NCBI GenBank assembly: GCA_937872065.1
Contig: CALMRA010000150.1
Location: 1-34,103, forward strand
Direction: 5' to 3'
DNA from: an uncultured Eubacteriaceae bacterium
Lineage (GTDB): Bacteria; Bacillota; Clostridia; Eubacteriales; Eubacteriaceae
Length of the DNA: 34,103 nucleotides
Part shown: positions 22,063-29,161 of the stretch, one piece after another
Position numbering within the stretch: position 1 is the stretch's first letter
Layout of the letters: the number at the start of each line of letters is the position of its first letter
Translations under genes and position numbers: made by a program
The notes under the pieces: generated by a model
Seen by the model: only the letters and a program-made list of their open reading frames with translations
The model's database searches: none
Told to the model about the DNA's origin: nothing

Positions 22063-22544
22063 AAACAGTCGTTTATCCGGGCTCTTTTGATCCGATTACG
22101 ATCGGTCATCTTGATATTATCAAGCGCGCGTCGAAGCTTTTCGACCGCGTCATCGTATGCATTATGAAAAATGTCGAGAAAAAAGGCCTGTTTACCTACA
22201 ACGAACGAAAACAGCTTGTTGAAATCGCCATACAGGATATGGACAATGTCGTATGCTGCACCAGCAGAGGGCTGCTGACGGATTTTATGCGCGCTAACGA
22301 TATTGTCTATATTATCAAGGGACTTCGCAATGCTGAAGATTTTAATTACGAGCTTTCGATGGACCGCTTCAACAGCCAGCTGCTGCCGGAAAGCGAAACG
22401 ATCTATCTTGCGGCGGAAGCGGACCAGACGTGGGTCAGCTCAAGCGCTGTGCGCGAACTGATCTCGTACGATGCGGATATTTCTCCGTACGTTCCGCCTA
22501 AGGTACTGGAACAGATTATCGAACTCAGGAGGAACAGCCTGTGA
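22059..22544 (+). CDS. coaD: Phosphopantetheine adenylyltransferase
   Basis: Catalyses the fourth step of coenzyme A synthesis, joining AMP from ATP to 4'-phosphopantetheine. 161 residues, standard. The nucleotidyltransferase motif GSFDPITIGHLDII lies at 8-21 with His18. KGLRNAEDFNYE (usual KGLRxxxDFEYE) and WVSSSAVRE are present. It overlaps rsmD upstream and the following coiled-coil gene by 4 bases each. No other coenzyme A gene is in the window; in particular coaBC, often near priA, is missing from its usual place. Confidence 0.96.
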   Translation: MKTVVYPGSFDPITIGHLDIIKRASKLFDRVIVCIMKNVEKKGLFTYNERKQLVEIAIQDMDNVVCCTSRGLLTDFMRANDIVYIIKGLRNAEDFNYELSMDRFNSQLLPESETIYLAAEADQTWVSSSAVRELISYDADISPYVPPKVLEQIIELRRNSL

Positions 22545-22987
22545 AGGTTATCGAACTGATAGATGAAATGCAGAAAATAGTCGAAAACGGGAGCACCCTT
22601 CCGTTTTCGTCGAAGGCGCTGATCAACCCAGAAGAAGCGCTGGACATACTTGACGATATCCGCAAGGCGCTTCCTGAAGAACTGGTTCAGGCCCAGGACA
22701 TCGTCAACAGAAAAAACGCGATTCTCGTCGAAGCGCAGAACGATGCGGACAGGATCAGATCCGAAGCGAAGCAGAGACTTGCGGAAATGATCAATACGAA
22801 CGAAATCACGCGCACGGCGACCGAACAGGCGGAGAAGATCCTGGAAAACGCCCAGAATTCGGCGAAGGATATCCGCGTCGGTACTCAGCATTATTCGGAT
22901 AAAATCCTGTACAACCTGCAGGTACAGCTTAAGCAGATCAACGATACGATCGAAGAGGACCGGAAGGAACTCAGACAGATCAAATGA
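22541..22987 (+). CDS. Coiled-coil protein, DivIVA/ATPase-subunit-like
   Basis: 148-residue hydrophilic protein. The N-terminal 45 residues end in a conserved-looking NPEEALDILDDIRKALPEEL helix. A long heptad-rich coiled coil (about 50-148) rich in Ala, Glu, Gln and Lys follows. It has no signal peptide or membrane segment. Such proteins are often labelled ATPase subunit B/H- or DivIVA-like because of the coiled coil alone, so that label is weak. It starts with GTG overlapping the coaD stop by 4 bases, AGGAGG lies upstream inside coaD, and it is the last gene before a terminator. A role in division-site or polar scaffolding is only a guess. Confidence 0.75.
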   Translation: MKVIELIDEMQKIVENGSTLPFSSKALINPEEALDILDDIRKALPEELVQAQDIVNRKNAILVEAQNDADRIRSEAKQRLAEMINTNEITRTATEQAEKILENAQNSAKDIRVGTQHYSDKILYNLQVQLKQINDTIEEDRKELRQIK

Positions 22988-23015
22988 GTCGCATGCGGCG
23001 GCGCGGGTATACAGC

Positions 23016-23042
23016 GGGACAAGGGACTTTGTCCCTTTTTTT
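23016..23042 (+). terminator. Intrinsic terminator after the yloU-coaD operon
   Basis: Two alternative 7-base stems share one downstream arm: GGGACAA (23016-23022) with TTGTCCC, or AAGGGAC (23021-23027) with GTCCCTT, and both run into seven Ts (23036-23042). The direct repeat of GGGAC in the upstream arm allows either fold. Confidence 0.85.
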
Positions 23043-23099
23043 ATCTGCCTTTCATCAGGAAACGCCGGATAAAAGTCTGAAAGCGAAAGGGAATAACGC

Positions 23100-23954
23100 A
23101 TGAAGCTCGGAACGAAACAGAAAATGACCGTCGAAAGAGTCGGAGAACACGGAGCCTTCCTCGCGGAAACGCCGGGAGACCGTCAGACTGTCCTGCTCCC
23201 CGGATCGGAGCTGCGCCGCGAGCACAGAGAGCTCGAACCCGGCGATGAGATCGAGGTTTTTTTATACAAGGATACGGAAGACCGTCCGACGGCCACACTG
23301 AAGACGCCGAAAATTGAGCTCGGCGGCTTCGCGCCTCTGAAGGTTAAAACGGTCACCGGAATCGGTGCCTTTCTCGACTGGGGGCTGGACAAGGACCTGC
23401 TGCTTCCATATTCGGAACAGACTGTCAAGGTCATGCAGGGACGCGATTATCTCGTGAGTCTGTACGAGGACAAATCGGGGCGTCTCGCGGCGACGATGAA
23501 GGTCTATCCGCTGCTCGCGACCGATTCGAAGTACAAAAAAGGCGACTGGACGGAAGGCTACGTCTATCAGATCAATCCGGAGCTCGGCGCGTTTCTCGCG
23601 GTGGACAACCGTTACAACGGCATGATCCGCAAGGAAGATCTGAACGAGACCGTGAAGAACGGCCGGACGGTCAGAGTCCGGGTGACCGGAATCCGCAAGG
23701 ACGGAAAGCTCATGCTCTCTCCGGTCAAAAAAGCCTACAAGGAGATCGGGCACGACGCCGAAAGTGTTCTGACCGCGCTCAATCTGAGCCGCGGCTTCCT
23801 TCCGTACAACGACAAAAGCGACGCGGAAGAGATCCGGCAGGCCTTCGGAATTTCGAAAGGCGCGTTCAAGAAAGCGCTCGGGCATCTGCTCAAGGAAGGT
23901 CTTGTGGAACAGACAGAGGACGGGATCCGCGCGGCGGAAAAGAAACGCCGGTAA
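23100..23954 (+). CDS. cvfB: CvfB-like S1 RNA-binding protein
   Basis: 284-residue protein resembling CvfB/YitL: tandem S1-like OB domains (about 1-65, 68-135 and 140-215) and a C-terminal winged-helix domain (about 220-284). The phrases VTGIGAFLDWGLDKDLLLP and NPELGAFLAVDNRYNGMI are typical of the second and third S1 units. In Staphylococcus CvfB binds RNA and affects virulence-gene expression; its cellular target here is unknown. AAAGGGA lies 7 bases before the ATG. It stands between a terminator and the ilvB promoter, so it is probably a single-gene unit, although I see no clear promoter of its own. Confidence 0.87.
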   Translation: MKLGTKQKMTVERVGEHGAFLAETPGDRQTVLLPGSELRREHRELEPGDEIEVFLYKDTEDRPTATLKTPKIELGGFAPLKVKTVTGIGAFLDWGLDKDLLLPYSEQTVKVMQGRDYLVSLYEDKSGRLAATMKVYPLLATDSKYKKGDWTEGYVYQINPELGAFLAVDNRYNGMIRKEDLNETVKNGRTVRVRVTGIRKDGKLMLSPVKKAYKEIGHDAESVLTALNLSRGFLPYNDKSDAEEIRQAFGISKGAFKKALGHLLKEGLVEQTEDGIRAAEKKRR

Positions 23955-23984
23955 ACCCATTGCACAAAACCGGGAAGACTTTAA

Positions 23985-24013
23985 TTGACTGAAGTTTTCT
24001 TAACTGGTAGAAT
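23985..24013 (+). promoter_or_regulatory. Promoter of ilvBN
   Basis: TTGACT at 23985-23990, 17-base spacer, TAGAAT at 24008-24013; each hexamer matches consensus at five of six positions. Transcription would begin near 24020, leaving a leader of only about 23 bases, too short for a T-box or a peptide attenuator. Confidence 0.85.
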
Positions 24014-24042
24014 ATTCAGAAATCAACGTTTCGGAGGGGAAT

Positions 24043-25707
24043 ATGCTCGCATCAAAGCTAATACTGAAATGTCTCGAAGACGAAAATGTCGAAGTGATCT
24101 TCGGATACCCGGGCGGAGCGCTGCTTCCGCTGTACGAAGCGATGCGTGAATCCCCGATCCGCCATATCCTTGTGCGCAACGAACAGGCTGCTCCGCATTA
24201 CGCAAGCGGATATGCCAGAGTTTCGGGAAGAACAGGCGTATGTCTGGCGACCTCGGGTCCGGGGGCAACAAATCTTGTGACCGGGATTGCGACCGCCTAC
24301 CTGGATTCGATTCCGCTCGTCGTCCTGACGGGACAGGTCAACCGCGACCTGATCGGTACCGACGCCTTCCAGGAAGCGGACATCACCGGCGCGACGGAAC
24401 CGTTCACGAAGCATTCGTATCTCGTCAAGGATGCGTCGCAGCTTCCGAGAATCATCAAGGAAGCGTTCTACATCGCTTCGACCGGCAGGCCCGGTCCCGT
24501 TCTTATCGATATCCCGCGCGACGTTCAGGAGGAAAATCTCAGGAACATCGACAGGAATCCGGATATGAACATCCCCGGCTACAAGCCCAACTACAAAGGC
24601 CATACCGGTCAGATCCGCAGGGCGATACGCAAGATCAAGCAGTCGAAGCGGCCGGTTATCTACGCGGGAGGCGGAGTCAAGCTGTCCTACGCGGAAAACG
24701 AGCTGCTCGCCTTCGCGGAAGCCAACCAGATCCCGGTCATCACGACGATGATGGGCATCGGCTGTTTCCCGGAGGATCATCCGCTGTACTGCGGTATTGT
24801 CGGCAGCCACGGCTACGACTATTCCAACGCGATCATGGAGGAGGCGGACCTGTGCATCTGCGTTGCGGCCCGCATGTCCGACCGCGGCGTGGCAGGAACT
24901 CAGAAGGATATCGAAAAGATGGAGCTTATCCATATCGATATCGATCCGGCGGAAATCGGCAAAAATATTGAAAACACGGAGATTCCGATCGTCGGGGATG
25001 CCAGGACTGTGCTGCTGGATCTGCTCAAGCGCGATCTGAACACGGACACGTCCCGGTGGCTTACGAGGATCAGCGCGATCAAGGATGAGATTCCGCTGCT
25101 GTTCCATCAGAGCCTCGAAAACGGTCTCGCCAATCCGAAGCTGTTTTTCGAACAGCTGTCGACAGTCGCGTCGGAGGACGCGATTCTGTTCGCGGATGTC
25201 GGACTCAATCAGATCTGGGCCGCGCTGTACTACCATATTTACGGAAAACGCAGATACTTCACCTCCGGCGGGCTGGGCACGATGGGCTACAGCATCCCGG
25301 CATCGGCCGGGGCGGCGGTCGCTCTCGGAAACGAAGCGGGAAACGAAGCCGAAGACGGCAACAAACGTCAGATCTACTGCGTATGCGGCGACGGAAGTTT
25401 CCAGATGTCGCTGGCGGAGCTTGCGGTAATCTCGCAGCTGGGACTGAATATCAATATCCTGCTGTTCACGAATACGAAGCTCGGGATGGTGCGTCAGCTT
25501 CAGCACGACACCTACGGAAAGGATCATTATTCCGGAACGGATCTGAATTTCGAAATCGACTTTATGAAGCTCGCCCAGGCCTACGGAATCCCGTCGTTCA
25601 GAGCGTCGACGACCGAAGACGCGGTGACTGCCGCTCAGAAGGCGGCTGCGATACAGGGCCCGACGATCGTTCAGATCGACGTGGACAAAGATTTCCTGCG
25701 AATATAG
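24043..25707 (+). CDS. ilvB: Acetolactate synthase, catalytic subunit
   Basis: 554-residue thiamine-diphosphate enzyme that joins two pyruvates, or pyruvate and 2-oxobutyrate, in branched-chain amino acid synthesis. The catalytic Glu47 lies in RNEQAAPHYASGYAR. The central domain has the flavin-binding LTGQVNRDLIGTDAFQE region. The thiamine motif begins GDGSFQMSLAEL (449-460) and ends with Asn477 before LGMVRQLQ. Anabolic rather than catabolic (AlsS) function is indicated by the adjacent regulatory subunit. Residues 430-437 contain a tandem GNEA duplication in a loop. GGAGG lies 6 bases before the ATG. ilvC and ilvD are not in the window. Confidence 0.96.
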   Translation: MLASKLILKCLEDENVEVIFGYPGGALLPLYEAMRESPIRHILVRNEQAAPHYASGYARVSGRTGVCLATSGPGATNLVTGIATAYLDSIPLVVLTGQVNRDLIGTDAFQEADITGATEPFTKHSYLVKDASQLPRIIKEAFYIASTGRPGPVLIDIPRDVQEENLRNIDRNPDMNIPGYKPNYKGHTGQIRRAIRKIKQSKRPVIYAGGGVKLSYAENELLAFAEANQIPVITTMMGIGCFPEDHPLYCGIVGSHGYDYSNAIMEEADLCICVAARMSDRGVAGTQKDIEKMELIHIDIDPAEIGKNIENTEIPIVGDARTVLLDLLKRDLNTDTSRWLTRISAIKDEIPLLFHQSLENGLANPKLFFEQLSTVASEDAILFADVGLNQIWAALYYHIYGKRRYFTSGGLGTMGYSIPASAGAAVALGNEAGNEAEDGNKRQIYCVCGDGSFQMSLAELAVISQLGLNINILLFTNTKLGMVRQLQHDTYGKDHYSGTDLNFEIDFMKLAQAYGIPSFRASTTEDAVTAAQKAAAIQGPTIVQIDVDKDFLRI

Positions 25708-25716
25708 GAGGAGAGC

Positions 25717-26238
25717 ATGGAGCATTTAACGAATCATAATAAACACCGCTGTCTGTCACTCCTCGTTATGAATAATGCCGGAGTATTGTCGCGTATTTCA
25801 GGGCTGTTCTCGCGCCGCGGCTACAATATCGACGCGCTGACTGTCGGAACCACCGAAGACGAGCAGATATCGCGGATTACGATCACCGTGTCCGGCGACG
25901 ACAAGGTGATCGAACAGATCATCAAGCAGCTGTACAAGCTCGTCGACGTCATCAAGATTGTCGAGCTGGAAAAAGGGCAGGCGATCCGCCGGGAGCTGGT
26001 CTACATCAAGGTCAAGGCGGACGATACGAACCGGAACAAGATCGTCGCGATCTGCAATCTGTTCAGAGCCAACGTCGTCGACGTGGCGCCGGAAAGCCTG
26101 ATCCTCGAGATCGTCGGACCGGCCAGCAAAATCGACGCGTTTTTCGAGATGATCAAGCCTTTCGGGATCATCGAATTTGTCCGCTCCGGAGCAACGGGAC
26201 TCCAGAGAGGAAAGCGCAGCGTCCACGAATCGAAATAG
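25717..26238 (+). CDS. ilvN: Acetolactate synthase, regulatory subunit
   Basis: 173-residue small subunit that activates IlvB and confers feedback inhibition by valine. An N-terminal ACT domain (about 11-85) has the ligand-binding NNAGVLSRISGLFSRRGYNI loop. A C-terminal ALS_ss_C domain (about 90-165) follows. The length matches the full two-domain form. GGAGG lies 4-5 bases before the ATG, and the start is 10 bases after ilvB. A two-hairpin region and a terminator follow. Confidence 0.96.
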   Translation: MEHLTNHNKHRCLSLLVMNNAGVLSRISGLFSRRGYNIDALTVGTTEDEQISRITITVSGDDKVIEQIIKQLYKLVDVIKIVELEKGQAIRRELVYIKVKADDTNRNKIVAICNLFRANVVDVAPESLILEIVGPASKIDAFFEMIKPFGIIEFVRSGATGLQRGKRSVHESK

Positions 26239-26240
26239 AC

Positions 26241-26305
26241 CGGCATGTAACCATGCCGTACTCAGATAAGAGTCAGACAGCAGAACTGCCTGGCTCTTGT
26301 TTTTT
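26241..26305 (+). terminator. Tandem hairpins ending the ilvBN transcript
   Basis: The first hairpin is CGGCATG (26241-26247), loop TAAC, CATGCCG (26252-26258), directly after the ilvN stop. The second, the terminator proper, pairs AAGAGTCAG (26268-26276) with CTGGCTCTT (26290-26298), one G-T wobble, and is followed by six Ts. Confidence 0.85.
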
Positions 26306-26342
26306 GAGGTGAAAAATGAGAATCATCAGGTAAAAACAGCGT

Positions 26343-26368
26343 AAAAAAAGAAGACCTTGACGGTCTTC
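26343..26368 (-). terminator. Terminator of the minus-strand membrane-protein gene
   Basis: On the minus strand GAAGACC, loop GTCAA, GGTCTTC (26350-26368) is followed by seven Ts (complement of 26343-26349). It lies about 40 bases beyond the stop of the convergent minus-strand gene and about 40 bases from the ilvBN terminator. Confidence 0.8.
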
Positions 26369-26407
26369 CGAGCTTAATTTTCTTAAAAACTGTATAATAG
26401 GTAAAGC

Positions 26408-26863
26408 CTAGCGGGCACGCTGTCTTTTGCGGTCCAGATAAATCACCGAAGCGCATCTGATCGAGACGATCAGTCCGGTCATGTAGATGATCCCGCCGAC
26501 GATTCTGTATGTCGCGAGAGATCCGAAGATGCAGCCGGCGAGCTGAAGGGCAAAATAGACCGAAATTGCGTCGCACAGGATCTCGGCTCCCGTACCGAGC
26601 CGGCCTGCTCTGAGCGCCGGAATCACGCGGAAACGGATACTCCAGATCATTGCGGCAAGGATGAGTATCGTAAAGATGCCTGCGAGGAGAAGGGAACGGG
26701 TGTCGACGGTCGTCTTGTCCCAGAGGATCTCCGGCCGGATCAGACCGCTCAGAGTAAGCAGGTGGATCAGGGCCAGTCCGCACAGAAAGATGAGAAGCAG
26801 ACCCGGGCTTCTATAGAAGGATCTGCGTTTCTTATTAAGACGCTGCTGCGCTGATGATTTCAC
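26408..26863 (-). CDS. Unknown four-helix membrane protein
   Basis: 151-residue protein of unrecognised family. A basic, hydrophilic N-terminus (about 20 residues) is followed by four predicted membrane helices at roughly 22-44, 59-84, 95-115 and 120-140, ending in a basic RKRQRAR tail; both ends are probably cytoplasmic. I chose the GTG at 26863 because AAAGGA lies 8 bases upstream; an in-frame ATG at 26950 would add 29 residues across the AT-rich promoter region. It is a single gene with its own terminator. No catalytic motif is visible, so no function is proposed. Confidence 0.65.
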   Translation of the reverse strand: MKSSAQQRLNKKRRSFYRSPGLLLIFLCGLALIHLLTLSGLIRPEILWDKTTVDTRSLLLAGIFTILILAAMIWSIRFRVIPALRAGRLGTGAEILCDAISVYFALQLAGCIFGSLATYRIVGGIIYMTGLIVSIRCASVIYLDRKRQRAR

Positions 26864-26990
26864 AGAAGTATTCCTTTCTTGATAATCGGACCGCTGCGTT
26901 TTGAACAACGGTATTAAAGATTTCTTAATATATTTAGAATTGTAACACATTGTAAGCTAGTAAACAAGATTTACTAAAGGGAGTCATCGC
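26864..26990. promoter_or_regulatory. Divergent AT-rich control region
   Basis: 127 bases between two divergent starts, much richer in A and T than the surroundings. The plus strand has TTGAAC with CTTAAT 17 bases on, and a TAGAAT further down; the minus strand has TTGTTC followed after 17 bases by TTATCA. All are only moderate matches. A perfect inverted repeat AGTAAA/TTTACT (26959-26975) sits just before the AAAGGGAG ribosome site of the plus-strand gene and could act as an operator or mRNA hairpin. Confidence 0.4.
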
Positions 26991-27218
26991 ATGAATTTTA
27001 TGAGCGAAATGGCGGGATCCGCATGGTCCATCGTTCCGATCCTGCTGATTCTGTTTCTGATGGCCGGTATCGTCATGGCTTTTTTTCTGAAGGCCAAGAT
27101 CGAAGAGATCACAGTTTATCTGAAAAGCATCGCGACGTCGCTGGAAAAGCTGACGGACCGTGTCGATGAAGATGCCGAAGGCTACAGACGGAAAAATGAA
27201 CCGCCCCGCGGCTATTGA
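26991..27218 (+). CDS. Small single-helix membrane protein
   Basis: 75-residue protein. Hydrophobic helix at about 13-33 (SIVPILLILFLMAGIVMAFF), then an amphipathic helix or short coiled coil (about 35-60, KIEEITVYLKSIATSLEKL) and a charged tail. This layout resembles small DUF948-like membrane proteins, but I do not assign a family. The ribosome site AAAGGGAG lies 7 bases before the ATG. The adenine methyltransferase starts about 16 bases downstream, or overlaps it if an earlier start is used, so the two are probably co-transcribed. Function unknown. Confidence 0.7.
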   Translation: MNFMSEMAGSAWSIVPILLILFLMAGIVMAFFLKAKIEEITVYLKSIATSLEKLTDRVDEDAEGYRRKNEPPRGY

Positions 27219-27234
27219 ACGTAAGAGGACTTCT

Positions 27235-29160
27235 GTGAAGGAAGCGGCTGTATACAGGAATCTGTCCGAACTGTTTAAGGACGGCGAACAGATCGAGGGA
27301 CTCTATACCCTTGTCGCGGGGATCCTGTACGGCAGGCTCACAGGCTGCAGCCCGGGTCCGGAACAGATTTTTAAGACGGGGCTTCGCGGGCTTGCGGAGC
27401 GTCTCACAGGAGAAAATATCACCGATCCGGCATTCGGCGCAGCGGGTATCGAATGCCCGGCGCTGTCGGAGGCGGAGTTTGACGATGTCCGCCGGGCTGT
27501 CGCCGGACCTGAAGCCTTCGGCGCCGTCCGAACCGCTCTGCTCGATCTTCGGGAGCGGAAGGATTCGGGAAGCTTCTACACGCCCTCCGCGCTGGCGGGA
27601 CTTGTCGCAGAAGCAGTTCCTTCTCTGCCGGACGGGCGTATTCCTGAGGTCTGCGATCCGGCCTGCGGGGGCGGAGCGCTGCTGCTAGCGGTTCTCCGAG
27701 AGCTGACGGAACGGGGAAAGACGTCCCGGGAGGTCATACCGCATCTGTACGGGTGCGATATCGATCCGGATGCCGTCTATGCGGCCCGGTGCGCGCTGAT
27801 CTTCTCCGGAACCGGAACGGTTTATCCGGAGGGACTGACTGTCTGCGATTCGCTGACTGAGCCTCCGGATGAACGCCGGTACGATCTTGTCGTGATGAAT
27901 CCGCCGTGGCTGGGCAGACGCGCTTCAAAACAGCTGGCGCCCGCGCTCAGAGACCGCTTCTCGAGGGTCTTCACCGACAAAAGCGACTGTTCGTACTGTT
28001 TCTATCAGCTTGCGTTCGAGTCACTGCGGCCCGGCGGCACTCTGTGCGCGCTGGGATCACGCTATTTCTTCGAAGCGGGAAGCGCCGCGGATCTCAGGTC
28101 CTATCTAACTTCGTCGTTTATAATCGAAGAGATTGCCGATTTTTACGGCCAGAGGGTTTCGGAATGGCCGGGTGTCGATCCGATGCTTCTGACCGCAGCT
28201 TCCGCCGGAGAACATGTCCGGACGAAGCCAGCGCGGATCCTCAGACCTGCGTCGCTTCCGGGCGGGAGCCTGCGCGCGCAGGATGTCGCCGGCTCGATTG
28301 AAAACGCCCGGAACGGAGTGCGAGCCGGGACTGTCCCGTTTACGCTGTACGAAAGCAGGATGCCGGAACCCGGAAGCGGGGCGACATGGAAGCTCAGCGA
28401 TCCCGGTCAGCTCCGGCTGTCGGGATTGTCGGGTCTTACGGGAGGCAGGCTCGGAGATGTCTGCAGGAGCTTTCAGGGAGTCATCACAGGCTGCGACCGC
28501 GCGTTCGTACGCGGCGCGGACGATCCGGACTGCCGGAAGCTTGCAGCCTACGTCCGGCCGTGGATCAAAAATTCAGATGTTCTGAAGGACCGGATCGGGG
28601 CCGCACGGAAGCGTCTGCTTTATATCGGCAGGGATGCGCCCGAGGACAGCACGCTTGTCCGCGCACTCTCGCCGTGGCGGGACAGACTCGAGCGGCGCCG
28701 TGAAACGGCGTCGGGACGGACTCCGTGGTACAGCGTTCAGTGGGAACGGGATCCGGAGCTTTTCCAGTCCGTGAAGATCGTCTGGCCCTACAAGTCGGAC
28801 CGGAACGCGTTCCGCGTCGACAGGACCGGGGCGTTCTTTTCCGCGGACGTATACGGAATGACCGTAACCGACCCGGAATGGGATCCGGATCTTCTCGCAG
28901 CGCTGCTGAACACGCCGTTTTATGACAGGCTGTTCAAGAGCTTCGGGAAGAAGCTCGGCGCTTCGCTGTACGAATATTACCCGAATACTGTAATGCGGCT
29001 CAAGCTTCCCGATCCGAAGGCGCTTCGTCAGGCGCTGAACGAAACGGGCGGGCCGCCTTTGATAAACGGAGCCGGCTCGGGGCCGGCCGTTCCGTCTTCC
29101 GATATGCTTGAGGAAGCGATGAAAAAACTGACGGCGCCCCGGAACGGGGCTGGAAAGTGA
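27235..29160 (+). CDS. Solitary N6-adenine DNA methyltransferase, TaqI/Eco57I class
   Basis: 641-residue protein. The catalytic domain has GSFYTPSALA (motif X, about 112-121), VCDPACGGGALL (motif I, about 139-150), GCDIDPDAV and NPPW (motif IV, 222-225), the gamma-class order of adenine methyltransferases. The C-terminal half (about 385-610) resembles the TaqI-type specificity domain, with FQGVITGCDRAF, YVRPWIKNSDVL and a final LLAALLNTPFYDRLF region. No nuclease domain or restriction gene is seen nearby, so it looks like an orphan methyltransferase. GTG at 27235 has GAGG 6 bases upstream; ATG at 27196 is an alternative. Base composition matches its housekeeping neighbours. rarA follows after one base. 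Confidence 0.85.
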   Translation: MKEAAVYRNLSELFKDGEQIEGLYTLVAGILYGRLTGCSPGPEQIFKTGLRGLAERLTGENITDPAFGAAGIECPALSEAEFDDVRRAVAGPEAFGAVRTALLDLRERKDSGSFYTPSALAGLVAEAVPSLPDGRIPEVCDPACGGGALLLAVLRELTERGKTSREVIPHLYGCDIDPDAVYAARCALIFSGTGTVYPEGLTVCDSLTEPPDERRYDLVVMNPPWLGRRASKQLAPALRDRFSRVFTDKSDCSYCFYQLAFESLRPGGTLCALGSRYFFEAGSAADLRSYLTSSFIIEEIADFYGQRVSEWPGVDPMLLTAASAGEHVRTKPARILRPASLPGGSLRAQDVAGSIENARNGVRAGTVPFTLYESRMPEPGSGATWKLSDPGQLRLSGLSGLTGGRLGDVCRSFQGVITGCDRAFVRGADDPDCRKLAAYVRPWIKNSDVLKDRIGAARKRLLYIGRDAPEDSTLVRALSPWRDRLERRRETASGRTPWYSVQWERDPELFQSVKIVWPYKSDRNAFRVDRTGAFFSADVYGMTVTDPEWDPDLLAALLNTPFYDRLFKSFGKKLGASLYEYYPNTVMRLKLPDPKALRQALNETGGPPLINGAGSGPAVPSSDMLEEAMKKLTAPRNGAGK

Positions 29161-29161
29161 T

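Noticed and set aside
23960-24042. T-box or amino-acid leader before ilvB
   Set aside because: The predicted leader is only about 23 bases and contains no peptide, specifier loop or terminator pair.
24058-25725. A 555-codon minus-strand frame opposite ilvB
   Set aside because: Antisense shadow of a full-length acetolactate synthase, with arginine-rich composition and no recognisable domain.
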